A stretch of DNA of 64,000 nucleotides, taken from assembly GCA_943329665.2 (NCBI GenBank), contig CALQEU020000005.1, positions 62,001-126,000 on the forward strand. The letters are read 5' to 3'. The stretch's first letter is position 1; each line of letters opens with the position of its first letter. Both the position numbers and the translations under genes were made by a program. This document shows positions 36,686-47,500 of the stretch, in pieces. The stretch is from JAJTFW01 sp903922455 (GTDB lineage: Bacteria; Bacteroidota; Bacteroidia; AKYH767-A; OLB10). The notes beneath the pieces were generated by a model that ran no database searches, was not told the DNA's origin, and was given only the letters and a program-made list of their open reading frames with translations.

Positions 36686-39600
36686 TTATTCAACCACAAT
36701 TCTCATTTGAGCCTTACTATTCTCACTTTGAGCAATCAAGATGTATGTTCCCGATAAATAAGGAGACATATCCCATTTCATTTGATTTAATCCTTCTTCA
36801 GCAGCAAAACTTTCATCCTTTATTATTCTACCCATTAAATCAACCAATACCATTCTATAGTTTTCGGTTTTAACAGCAGTGAAAGAAACATTTAACAAAC
36901 CACTAGTTGGATTTGGATAAGCTTCCATTCCAAATTCGTTCATATCAGATACTTCACCAAAGCGAGGGCAGTTAACAGCTATTACATTTTTAGTTTTATT
37001 GCTTCCGGCTGCACAAGAATTTATTCCCTTCGCTTTTATCGCCTTTGTTCCTGCAGTAGAAACAAACTTAACATTTATTGATGTTGTACCTTGACCACCC
37101 TGAATTAACACAGTACTTGGCACTGTCCAAGTGTAGGAATTTGCACCATATAATGGAGCAATCGAATAATTTGCATTACTACCAATACAACCTGAATCTG
37201 GACCCAATATAACAGCTGGTGTAGCCGGTTTAGAATTAATGGTTAGACTGCGGTCTGTTCCTGATGCACAAGCATTTTTAGATGCAACATACAACGTTGT
37301 TGTAGTAGCAAAGCTAGGCCAAGTAATAGTGACAATAGTATCGGGAATAATTACTGGTGATGGCATTCCATTAATTAAAACACCCGCTAATAAACATTTC
37401 CAACGATAACTCGTAGCGCCAGCAACGGGTTTTATATAATACACCTCTGTACCACCACAAACACCAAATTTATTTCCAACAATACTTAAAGGAGTTGCTG
37501 GAGCTGTGGTTCTTCGACTTATTGCTAATTTAGTTTCAGGGCCTAAACCAACACAATTTCCGCCTTTCACACGCAGCGTATCGCCATTATAAGCAGCACC
37601 AAAAACTACAACTACAGAAGTATTCGTTGTTTGAAAAGAAGCACTTGAACCATTTATGGTAGCTCCTACTGGAGGTGTCCAAATATAATAATCTGCACTT
37701 CCTATAGCGGTGAAAGAATAAGTAAATGTTTCGTTTCGACATGCTGAAATCTCTCCTTTAATTGTGCCAATTGCTCCAGGAACAGTTGTTCTTAATTTTA
37801 CATTCGTACAAACGGTAAAAGAACCACAATCTGAAGAAATGGTAACGCAAACGTTTCCAGCTTGACCAGTACTTGGCCAATTCGCAGCAATGCTATTCGT
37901 CCCTTGCCCACTTGCAATAACTACATTGGTAGGAACCGACCACAAATAAGTTACTCCTGCTTGTGATGGCACTGAGAATACAACACCATTTACTGGTCGA
38001 CATACACCTGTAGTACCTGACATAACTTGGGGCGATACAGCACTTGGAAAGAAAATAAACATCGTATCCTTATGAGCAAGACAAGGTCCAGCGCCATCGG
38101 GGTCATTCGTCGTTAAAATTAATCTTACTTGTCCGGTTGCTATATCTTGCGCTGAAGGATTATAGCTTGCATTTAATGCATTAACATTGGGTGAAAATCC
38201 TCCTGATCCATTTCCACTCCAGAAAGCAGAAGTCGCACTTCCTGATATTGAACCAGCTAGTTGAACGGCACCAGACGTACATGACGTAATATTACCACCC
38301 GTATTTGCAAACGCAGGTGACGAACAATTAGAACAATTAACTATGGTTACTAATGCTGTATCGGAAACCACACATCCACCAGGACCTGAATAAGTATAGG
38401 TTAATATTTTTGTCCCCAAACCAGCCGCAGCAGGATTAAAGATATTATTGCTCACGCCTTGTCCAGAATATACTCCACCGGTAGGGGTAGCGGTATTCAA
38501 CGTAAAAGGAGCGGTAGTTAAACAAATATTTCCAAGAGTATTAAACACCACTACAGGCAATTGATTTACTTGAAATACTTCTGAGGCTGAATCCACACAT
38601 CCTGGAGCAAAAGTGACCGTATAAGTTATGGTTTGAGTTCCTACTGAAGGGTCAAATTGTCCAGCACTTACTCCCACTCCACTATAAACTCCTCCAGCAG
38701 GTGATCCTCCTGTTAAATTTACATTAGGTGCAGTGACGCATACTGCATTAAACGGATTTAATGAAACTGTTTGTTGGTTAACTACTGTTATCGTTATAGA
38801 ATTATTAGCAGTTCCACCACATGCAGCATCACTCATACTCACCATAGAGTAAGTAGTTGTAGCAGCTGGACTCAACAACAATTGATAAGGATTCTGAGAA
38901 GTTGTAACGGGAAAATTTGTATTAGTTGAATTGTTTTTATAAGTAAATGTATAAGGTGCAACTCCAGTAAAAGTTACGGGTACAGTTGCTGTATTCCCAC
39001 TACAAATAACTTGATTTGGTGCAAATGCTGCTGTAGGATTTGCACACTGATCTGCTAAACAAATATTAAAAGTGCCATCCGTCAACGTATCGGACCAAAC
39101 ACGAATGATATAATCGGCTTGTGGGTTTAATCCACTAAACAAATACGCTCCATTTGCAGGAGAATAGCAGTTAATCTCAAATCCTCCACACTCAAATAGT
39201 AATTGAGCTTTTAATGTAGTAGCGGTACCTTTTGAAATAGTCATTACTATATTATCAAGGTTGCCTGTGTTAAAGACAAACCAAACATCCCTTTTTGTTC
39301 CTGTATCACACGTTGCTCCATCACCACTTGGTGTGGCGAAAGAATTTGAAAATGTTAAAGCAGATGCAGGACATGAAAGAGGAGCTCCAACTGTTAAACG
39401 AACTGCAGAAATACACTCGTCATTTATAGGCGGTAATGGACACGCAGTTGTTTTATAAACACAAAGATTAGCGGTACCTGTAGTGGTTAGACTATACGTC
39501 CAAATTCGAATATAATAAGTTTGACCAGCTACATATTCATTTTGACAAAGTGAAATTTCAGGCATGGCTCCATTCACATCATCCGCACATTTCATCATCA

Positions 39601-40942
39601 TAGAACCTCCGCCGGGACATCCATTCCATACTTCCATAACCCAATCGTTTGCAGTACCAGCGGTAGTAGTTAACACTAAGTTATTTCCACCAGTTGGTGC
39701 AACAAACTTAAACCATGTATCATCATTTGCGCCGTTTCCATTGATATCAGAACAAAACGCATTGGGACCATTTGATGATACTCCAGAAGTTACGGTCGTA
39801 AAATTACAAACGCCTAAATTATTTGCGACGCTAATTAATGGAGCCGTACTACATTCTTCACCAATAGTACCCGTTTTAAAAACAATAGGCCCTACCACTG
39901 AACTATTTCCGTTTGCACCGCAATTTTGATAAACATAATAGTGGTAAGAAGAATTTGATGTTAAACCATTAATTTGAACTCCTGAGTTTACACCATTTAA
40001 TTGAGTTCCTGCTCCTGGAGTAAATCCTACTGCCCCATACTCCACATTAAAATTACTTCCTCCCCCTATCACAGTCCAGTTAAGGGTAGAAGATGTTTGT
40101 GTACTAAAAGAATAAGAAGCATTTTGAGGTGCTGCGCAAATCGCTGGAGCAAATCGATAGGTTAATCCTGTAGGAGGCAATAAAGAACCTGAGAAAGTAC
40201 ATGTAGCGACATTAGAAGTAGCATTCGTTGAAGAAATCCAAGTACTCGTACCGCTGATTACTTCACGATTCTTTACATTAGTAGGGAATCCATTATTCGC
40301 ACCTCTCAAACCAACTTGACAAGTACTGCTTGCAAAGGCTCCATTGCAATCATATACAAACTCAATAGCATTTGAAGTTTCACTTAATCGAACTTGGAAA
40401 TTTAAAACCGGTCCAAAAGTGGTACCACTTGTATTGAAAGTTTTAAAATTTTTCCATTGTACAACAAAGGTTCTATTTGGAGTTGTACCTAATATTTGAT
40501 ATCTAATTTCTCCAGTTTGAGTAGGCACTCCCGTAAAAAAATATGCATTCAAGTTACGACCCATTGGAGAAGCCGCTCCCAGATAGGCAGTGGTTGCTGA
40601 TATAGGCGTATAACCTGTTGTTGATCCACTAGCGGCTGGAAAAGTTGTACCGAATGTTAAAAAACCGTTTGAACTAACTTTACAGCCCGTATAATTACTA
40701 TTGTCATAATTAAAATTAAAAGGAATCGTTCCATCAGGAATATTATAAATAACATCATCTAGAGAAGCTGCACCAGTTGTTCCAGTGGCAGTCGCGACAA
40801 CTCCCCCCCCTGTGATGGCAGTATACGTTCCTGTAGATTGAGTAAAATTGTAAGCGCTCACTTGAGCCTTTGCAATAAAAGAAGATAGGAGCAGCAGTAG
40901 TATGATAATTGGCTGCTTTTTGAATGTAGAACGATGTTTCAT
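36686..40942 (-). CDS. Giant secreted adhesin-like protein with type IX sorting domain
   Basis: A 1418-residue surface or secreted protein. In order: signal peptide (about 1-26), an N-terminal module starting YNFTQSTGTYTAITGGG, a fibronectin type III domain (about 268-358), two Cys-containing modules of the EECSTAPLISVANNLG / NDECISAVRLTVG type, Ig/PKD-like repeats rich in Gly, Ser and Thr, and a type A C-terminal sorting domain starting MEAYPNPTSGLLNVSF and ending in GTYILIAQSENSKAQMRIVVE. That last domain directs export by the type IX machinery and later removal or anchoring. Ligand unknown. It is paralogous to the next gene over the N-terminal 500 or so residues. Confidence 0.9.
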   Translation of the reverse strand: MKHRSTFKKQPIIILLLLLSSFIAKAQVSAYNFTQSTGTYTAITGGGVVATATGTTGAASLDDVIYNIPDGTIPFNFNYDNSNYTGCKVSSNGFLTFGTTFPAASGSTTGYTPISATTAYLGAASPMGRNLNAYFFTGVPTQTGEIRYQILGTTPNRTFVVQWKNFKTFNTSGTTFGPVLNFQVRLSETSNAIEFVYDCNGAFASSTCQVGLRGANNGFPTNVKNREVISGTSTWISSTNATSNVATCTFSGSLLPPTGLTYRFAPAICAAPQNASYSFSTQTSSTLNWTVIGGGSNFNVEYGAVGFTPGAGTQLNGVNSGVQINGLTSNSSYHYYVYQNCGANGNSSVVGPIVFKTGTIGEECSTAPLISVANNLGVCNFTTVTSGVSSNGPNAFCSDINGNGANDDTWFKFVAPTGGNNLVLTTTAGTANDWVMEVWNGCPGGGSMMMKCADDVNGAMPEISLCQNEYVAGQTYYIRIWTYSLTTTGTANLCVYKTTACPLPPINDECISAVRLTVGAPLSCPASALTFSNSFATPSGDGATCDTGTKRDVWFVFNTGNLDNIVMTISKGTATTLKAQLLFECGGFEINCYSPANGAYLFSGLNPQADYIIRVWSDTLTDGTFNICLADQCANPTAAFAPNQVICSGNTATVPVTFTGVAPYTFTYKNNSTNTNFPVTTSQNPYQLLLSPAATTTYSMVSMSDAACGGTANNSITITVVNQQTVSLNPFNAVCVTAPNVNLTGGSPAGGVYSGVGVSAGQFDPSVGTQTITYTVTFAPGCVDSASEVFQVNQLPVVVFNTLGNICLTTAPFTLNTATPTGGVYSGQGVSNNIFNPAAAGLGTKILTYTYSGPGGCVVSDTALVTIVNCSNCSSPAFANTGGNITSCTSGAVQLAGSISGSATSAFWSGNGSGGFSPNVNALNASYNPSAQDIATGQVRLILTTNDPDGAGPCLAHKDTMFIFFPSAVSPQVMSGTTGVCRPVNGVVFSVPSQAGVTYLWSVPTNVVIASGQGTNSIAANWPSTGQAGNVCVTISSDCGSFTVCTNVKLRTTVPGAIGTIKGEISACRNETFTYSFTAIGSADYYIWTPPVGATINGSSASFQTTNTSVVVVFGAAYNGDTLRVKGGNCVGLGPETKLAISRRTTAPATPLSIVGNKFGVCGGTEVYYIKPVAGATSYRWKCLLAGVLINGMPSPVIIPDTIVTITWPSFATTTTLYVASKNACASGTDRSLTINSKPATPAVILGPDSGCIGSNANYSIAPLYGANSYTWTVPSTVLIQGGQGTTSINVKFVSTAGTKAIKAKGINSCAAGSNKTKNVIAVNCPRFGEVSDMNEFGMEAYPNPTSGLLNVSFTAVKTENYRMVLVDLMGRIIKDESFAAEEGLNQMKWDMSPYLSGTYILIAQSENSKAQMRIVVE

Positions 40943-41104
40943 TGTTTTTTATGTTTTGTTTGTGTGTGTGTGCGTAAATTGAACTATTCTGACAAATAGC
41001 AAGCCTCGTTCAAAGATACCAAAGAAGCCTCCGAATACAGTAAATGTACGGTGAAATCTTTAATAAATAAAGCGAACGATATAAAATCTTTGGTAAAAAT
41101 GCTA

Positions 41105-44100
41105 TTATTCTGGATGTTCAGGCTTTATAGAATTCGTATTATTTTGCTTGTCAGAGGTGTCTGTATTTTCACTATTATTTAGTCTTAACAGGGGACTACT
41201 GCCTAGCGAAAAATTATAGAGATTATTACCTGACAACAATAAAACTGGATTTTTACTCCAAGTTTCGATGCTGTTTCTTCCTTTTATCGTCAAATAATAA
41301 GAACTATTTGCTTGAGCGCCAGGTATAGATACTGAGAATGTTCCATCAGTATTAGATAGTGCTGTACGGGTTAATACAAGTCCATAAGGTGAAGTTGGAT
41401 TGTGTAACTCCAATTTCATGGTATCGGCTTTTGTGGGAAGAGTGATTGGATCCACCACCGCATTCATCGAGCCTAACCCTAAATAATATCCTTCAACATA
41501 GACTTTAATATTCAATGTTAATCCAGGAGGGTTACCTACACCAAATGACAAAGGACTTTGGGCTACACATCCATTGGTTCTATAAACTGTTATTAATCCT
41601 GTAGTTGCCCCAACTGGAACTACCGCTGTAATGGTAGTTGTGTTTACTACCGTGTAAGTGACTGCAGAAGTGGTATTAAACTTTACATCGTTAATATTTG
41701 TAAATCCAGTACCTGAGATGGTAACAGTGGTTCCAACCTGTGAAACCGTTGGATTAAGAGACGTAATAACAGGACTACTAATTACTGTGATTGGCTTGGT
41801 GGCTGAACGTTGACATCCATTTCCAAGACCATAAGTGTAAGTTATATTATGAGAACCTGCTCCAGCAACACTGGCATTAAACTGACTTCCCGATACACCT
41901 AATCCTGAATAAACTCCTCCTATTGGAGATCCTCCACTCAAGGTATAGATCACATTTGAACAAACGGGGCTTGGGAAAGATGCTAAAGTTACAGTTGGAG
42001 GTTGTACTACATTTACACTCGACACACCTCCTACAGTACCTGAACAAAATGCGCTATTTACTGAAACAAGGTTGTAAAAAGTAGTTACAATAGGAGAAAC
42101 AGAAATAAAATAAGGTGTTGTTGAAGTTGTAAAATTGAAATTTGTAACACCATCTGAATACACTACCGACCAAGGCGGAACGCCAATAAGATCGACTCTT
42201 AACTGAGCAACTCCTGTTGTGCAAATGGTTGAAGAACCCGAGATAGTAGCTGTAGGATCATCGCATGCATCAGAAGCGCATACTGTAAAGGTTCCACTTT
42301 GACCAACTGCTGACCATACACGTAGAACATAATTTGCTGATGGATTTAATCCTGTAATAGAATGTGTTCCTTCGGCTGGACTCCAGCAAGCAATTTCAAA
42401 TCCACCACTTCCGCACTCAAACAACAGCTGTGCTCTTAAATCAGTTGCAGTTACCTTAGTAAATGTTACATTAAAATTTCCGGTAGAGCCTGTATTAAAC
42501 GATAGAAAAACATCATTTAAACCCGAAGTTCCATCACAAGATGGAGCTGCACCAAAAGTACCACCCACACCGGTTGGTGTTGCAAACAATGTAGTAAAAG
42601 TCATTTCATTTCCTGGGCATAATAACACAGCATTGATTGGAAATACTGCTGCGCTTTCGCACTCATCGTATGAAGGAGGAATAGGACAGGGAGCATCTTC
42701 ATAAACACATAAGTTCATATTTCCATTTGCCGTTAAGCTATAAGTCCAGGCTCTAATATAGTATGTTTGACCAGGAGTATATTCATTTTGACACAATGTA
42801 ATTTGTGGCATCCCTCCATTTACATCGTCGCTACATTTTATCGACAATCCACCCGAACTAGGACAATTATTCCAAACTTCCATTACCCAATCATTCACGC
42901 TTCCAGCGGTGGTATTTATTACAATCTTCTTTCCATTTCCAGGTGCAACGAACTTATACCACTTATCATCGTCAGGAAAATTACCACCCAGTGCATCAGA
43001 GCAAATAGCATTAGGACCATTTTGAGAAGACCCACTTGAAACTGTTGTAGAAACACAAGCCCCTAAATTTGCAGCAACGGTTACCGTTTGTGCTAAAGAG
43101 CAATCCTCAGCAGGTAATCCAGTAGTAAATGCTTTAGGTCCTGCATACGTTGAAATACCATTGCCACTAGTTGTACAATTTCTTCTTACATAATATTGGT
43201 AACTTAAACCAGATGATAGTCCCGTAAGAAGAAGAAAAGTATCATTCGTATTCACAATTGTACCTGTACCTTGAACAAATCCTTGTAAGCCCCACTCTAC
43301 GGTATAATTCGATCCAGGGAAAGAACCAGTACCAGAGCCAGAATTCCATCTCAATTTAACTGAGGTAGCAACTAAATCAAGAATAGATAAACTTGAAGGT
43401 GCAGGGCAAGCTGGAATGTAACGGAAGACGGTACCATTTGCAGGAAGAAATGCGGAGGCATAAGCAACTGCAGAAACATTACTAACTCCTGCACTTGTAC
43501 TCGTCCACGGCTGACTAGCGGCTAATAATCTATTAGTATAAGTGGTACTATTAGTTCCTCTTAAACCTACTTGGGTTGTACTGCTTGTCCAAGTAGCTCC
43601 TTGAAAATCCCCATAGATATATTCTATTATTCCACTGCCTTCTATTAATCGAGCTTGAATAGTCATATTAGGAACCAAATTTGTACCACTTGGGCGAAAA
43701 TTTCTCCATTGAACAACAAACTTTCTATTGGGAGCAACACCAAGAACCTGATAGCGAATTTGAGCAATCGTATCGGGATCACCTGAAACAACATTTTTAA
43801 AATGACCAATTAAATCACGACCGAAAGGAACTATAGCGCCAAAATAACCATTAGAAGCTCCTCCTATGGCCGTTGAACCAATCGGATTAACATTGGTAGT
43901 TGAAGGTGCCCCACTTAATGTTAAAAATCCATTACTTGAAATGGATAATGCAGTATAACTCGACCCATTAAAATAAAATGAAAAAGGGATCGTTCCAGCA
44001 GTTAATGTATAAACCCTACTATCGAGCGCGGAATCATTTGCAGCTGGTACTCCACTGGCTGTAGCTACTATAGTTCCGCCGGTGATAGGAGTAAATACCT

Positions 44101-44209
44101 CAGTAGTTTGCTGAAAAGAGTAGTTCAGTTGCGCATTTGAAACTTGCGAACACATCAACAAAAAAATTACTAGGAATGAGAAGTTTAGGATTGGTAATTT
44201 TATATACAT
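41105..44209 (-). CDS. Paralogous secreted adhesin-like protein lacking a type IX sorting domain
   Basis: A 1034-residue relative of the preceding protein. Signal peptide, YSFQQTTEVFTPITGGT module, fibronectin type III, two Cys modules (EDCSLAQTVTVAANLG, YDECESAAVFPINA) and Ig-like repeats align in the same order. An IPT/TIG-like domain follows (VITSLNPTVSQVGTTVTISG), then a module ending YYLTIKGRNSIETWSKNPV that commonly precedes sorting domains in Bacteroidota. It then stops with a polar tail (NNTNSIKPEHPE) and no sorting domain, and none is encoded in the 160 bases beyond the stop. The start is the ATG at 44209, where the signal peptide begins; the frame extends to 44260. Confidence 0.85.
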   Translation of the reverse strand: MYIKLPILNFSFLVIFLLMCSQVSNAQLNYSFQQTTEVFTPITGGTIVATASGVPAANDSALDSRVYTLTAGTIPFSFYFNGSSYTALSISSNGFLTLSGAPSTTNVNPIGSTAIGGASNGYFGAIVPFGRDLIGHFKNVVSGDPDTIAQIRYQVLGVAPNRKFVVQWRNFRPSGTNLVPNMTIQARLIEGSGIIEYIYGDFQGATWTSSTTQVGLRGTNSTTYTNRLLAASQPWTSTSAGVSNVSAVAYASAFLPANGTVFRYIPACPAPSSLSILDLVATSVKLRWNSGSGTGSFPGSNYTVEWGLQGFVQGTGTIVNTNDTFLLLTGLSSGLSYQYYVRRNCTTSGNGISTYAGPKAFTTGLPAEDCSLAQTVTVAANLGACVSTTVSSGSSQNGPNAICSDALGGNFPDDDKWYKFVAPGNGKKIVINTTAGSVNDWVMEVWNNCPSSGGLSIKCSDDVNGGMPQITLCQNEYTPGQTYYIRAWTYSLTANGNMNLCVYEDAPCPIPPSYDECESAAVFPINAVLLCPGNEMTFTTLFATPTGVGGTFGAAPSCDGTSGLNDVFLSFNTGSTGNFNVTFTKVTATDLRAQLLFECGSGGFEIACWSPAEGTHSITGLNPSANYVLRVWSAVGQSGTFTVCASDACDDPTATISGSSTICTTGVAQLRVDLIGVPPWSVVYSDGVTNFNFTTSTTPYFISVSPIVTTFYNLVSVNSAFCSGTVGGVSSVNVVQPPTVTLASFPSPVCSNVIYTLSGGSPIGGVYSGLGVSGSQFNASVAGAGSHNITYTYGLGNGCQRSATKPITVISSPVITSLNPTVSQVGTTVTISGTGFTNINDVKFNTTSAVTYTVVNTTTITAVVPVGATTGLITVYRTNGCVAQSPLSFGVGNPPGLTLNIKVYVEGYYLGLGSMNAVVDPITLPTKADTMKLELHNPTSPYGLVLTRTALSNTDGTFSVSIPGAQANSSYYLTIKGRNSIETWSKNPVLLLSGNNLYNFSLGSSPLLRLNNSENTDTSDKQNNTNSIKPEHPE

Positions 44210-44452
44210 AACTATTTTGTTTTTAACAGTCAAACTCGTTAAAGGATTAAGATACAACAATCAATAATTTTTCAAAAAAAAACTTGGTCAAGCGCTGTTA
44301 ATTTAGGGCGAGAGCAAGAATATCTCTTTCTTATACTTTCAAAGTAACGGTGAACTTTTTTAATATACAACATTTGTTGATATATTTAATTTACTACAAA
44401 TCAGCGACATATCAAATTTTACGATTTTAGGTCTTAAAATATCATTTTTTGA

Positions 44453-44460
44453 TACCTTTG
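44453..44460 (+). promoter_or_regulatory. -7 promoter box TACCTTTG of the tRNA gene
   Basis: An exact TAnnTTTG match ending 41 bases before the tRNA. It is on the tRNA strand, opposite to both flanking protein genes, so it most likely drives the tRNA. Confidence 0.5.
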
Positions 44461-44501
44461 CGCTCCCTTAAGGGTTCTCTAAAGAAGGGAATTACTTATA
44501 T

Positions 44502-44575
<74 letters not shown>

Positions 44576-44585
44576 CTAAAAAATT

Positions 44586-47500
44586 TTAATTGATAATTGG
44601 TGCCGAATCAATTGTCTTTTCGGGGACTAATTTTTTCTTCGACTTCGGTCTAAACATATCACGAAATTTCTTCGATAATTCAGAAAAGGTGTTAAACTCA
44701 AGACTATAAAAAACACCAACTCCTTGTGTATAAGGAGAATTGATATTATTTATCAGTGAATTATTATTAGATCGATTGAAGGCTTTCAATCGAACATTTC
44801 CTTCTTTATTCGCTTTTACTTCTACTGCAAAATCCCCTACTAAATTCGATGTGTTTTGATTGGCACTGGATGTGGTAGAGTTTGCAACACCAACATTGCC
44901 GTCAATAGTTACACGGTCATTAAATAGACTTGTAGATAAGGCTACTTCCAATTCTTCACTGGTTAAAGCATCACCAGGCCTGTAATTTACTCCCACGTTA
45001 ACCTGCTTACTAATTTGCGATGCCCAATTGCTGAGTTGATTGCTTAACATTTCATAAGCATTAACACCGACTACGGATGAGGTATTCACAATAGCTCGAT
45101 TCGACAATTCACTGGGTGATGTAAATCGTCGCATCACAATTAAAGAAACGGCTTGTCGGTACTTTTCTTCATCGGTATTGATTAATCGTTTTACTTGATT
45201 TTCGATGGTTGGATCTACGTTCAACACTTTAATATTAAACGTAATGTTTGGATTAAAAAGCTTTTCTGTTAAATGAAGGTTCAATTCAACAGGCACCAAT
45301 TTTCTAAAACTACTATCTTGAAATAAATCATACAATGTGGCGCGAAGCTTATAACTTGCTTCGATATCCACGATAGCATCATACGGATCCCCTTGCCAAT
45401 CGATAAATCCTCCTTGTAAAATATAAAATGGTTTGTTGATGATATTTTGCATCGTGAATAAATATTTCCCTTCCGCAATTTTATAATTACCATACATTTT
45501 TAAATCTTCTGATGGACTTAATTTCATGGTAATGGTTCCATCTCCTCGTCCTTGTATAACATCACCAATTTTAGAATCAAAAATTAAAAACATTTCAGCA
45601 TCCTGGGTAACATCAAAAACCATGTTCATTTCAATTCCTGAAAAATCTACTTCCTTTTCTATATTGATCGTATCAGTACTTTTATTAATGAAATTAATAA
45701 ATCCACTCTTACTTAATTCATCGGGATTACTGAGTGGAATATTTATTTTAGTTCCTTTTTCCGTTTTCAAGCCAATATCCATGATCATATAATCGAGATA
45801 ACCACTTATGCTTACGTTTCCACTGGCGTATGCTGTTCCATAATACAATTCATTATTTGCAGGCCCTGTATTTAACACTTGTGCTTTATTGGCTTTAATG
45901 TCGATATCGAAATAAAAGTTTTTCAGATGATCATGTCGAATCATGCCATTAACAAGCAACTGATTTCCTTTCACATCATACAGTGACATGTTTTTAAACT
46001 TAAATCGGTCTTTCAAAATATCTACCTCAGTCGAAAAAGTATAATTTGTATTTAAATAATCTATTTTAAATCCAATTTTTTGCAAATAAACTTTACCCGT
46101 TAATTCAGGCTTTTTTGCGGTTCCTTTTAAATAGATTTCACCACTCGCTATTCCTCCAATCTCAGAAGCTAATCCATCTAAATAATGACTAAAAGAATGA
46201 ACATACGTTTTGTTTAGTTTAGCGGTAAAATCTAATACATCATCCTTTTCTTTGATCAAGTAAGTTCCTTCAATTAATATATTCTTATCTCCGCCATGTG
46301 TAACGGATCCATTCACTTTTATCTTTTGTTCACGGCTATCCCATACAGTTATGAACTCAGCATTACCTAAAGTATCATTAAACCATCTCATATTTTCAAT
46401 AGACATATTTGAGTTAAAAGCTGGCTTTCCCATCAGTCCGACCAACTCAGCCGAACCATTCATGATTCCTCCCACTTGCGCATCATACACGCTTAAAAAA
46501 TCATTGGTTTGACTTACCTCGAAATTTGTAAAATCAAGATTCAATTTTGCAGTAGTGTCTATTCCTGCAATTCCATTAAGAGCAATTTTTTGATTGCCGC
46601 TTGTAAAGTTAAAATCACTAAACAAAAATCCTGTACTATCCGCTAAGATGTAATTCGATTCATTCAGATCCCAACTCTTTCCATTCAAGAGGAGTTGCTC
46701 CGGAATAAGTTTTATGACGGTATATCCAGTCTTTAAAAATCCGGCATCAATATAACACGAAGCTCTGTTGGCTAAAGTATCTTGTCCGCTAAATCGAACC
46801 AGCACACTGGCAGTATCTTTATTAGTAAAACCGTTTAAACCTACGGACTTTAATTTTACACTATCACTTAAAAAAATTTCGCCGAATGAACTTTCAAATT
46901 CAAAATTCAATCCATTAGTTTGACCTTCCACAGTAACCTCATCGAATTGGAGTGGTTCATAATCAAACGATTCGGACTCCACTTTAATCGAAACTTGATT
47001 TAACGTCGAATTAATAGTTCCTTCTAAGGTAGTTCCTGGAGCTACCGTTAATTCAGGGATGAACAGCTGTGTAATCTCATCCGTTTTTTTCAAAACCGCT
47101 TTAAAATTGATAGATTGCGCGACAGGACGAACACTGTTTTCTTCTAATAAAACGGGTAAATAAGTAGCCACAAAATGTCGAATGGTTTGCGGTAGTAGTG
47201 AAAAACTATAATCACCTGAAATAGTTGCATCCGCAAAATCAGAAATTAAAGAGAACTCTCTCCACTCGCCCAATTTAGATTCAAAAAATATTTGATCGGC
47301 ATAAATCGCTTTTTCACCTTCCGCATAAACAAAATCGCGAGCTTCAATAGTTCCTTGTGCATTATCAATATTACTTCCCACAAAACTGATGTTTAACTCG
47401 GTCTTTACACTGGCAGGCAAATCTCTTTTCAATAATTTAAGTGTTGTCAAGTCCATCTTTCGAATAGAAGAGTTAAAATTAAAAGCAGGAAGTTCTTTGG

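Noticed and set aside
39564..39929. Plus-strand frame of 121 codons within the type IX secreted protein gene
   Set aside because: It is antisense to repeated Cys modules, whose biased codons leave the opposite strand open.
44461..44500. Second small RNA or leader hairpin between the promoter box and the tRNA
   Set aside because: The CCCTTAAGGG palindrome is short and lies in what is simply the tRNA precursor leader.
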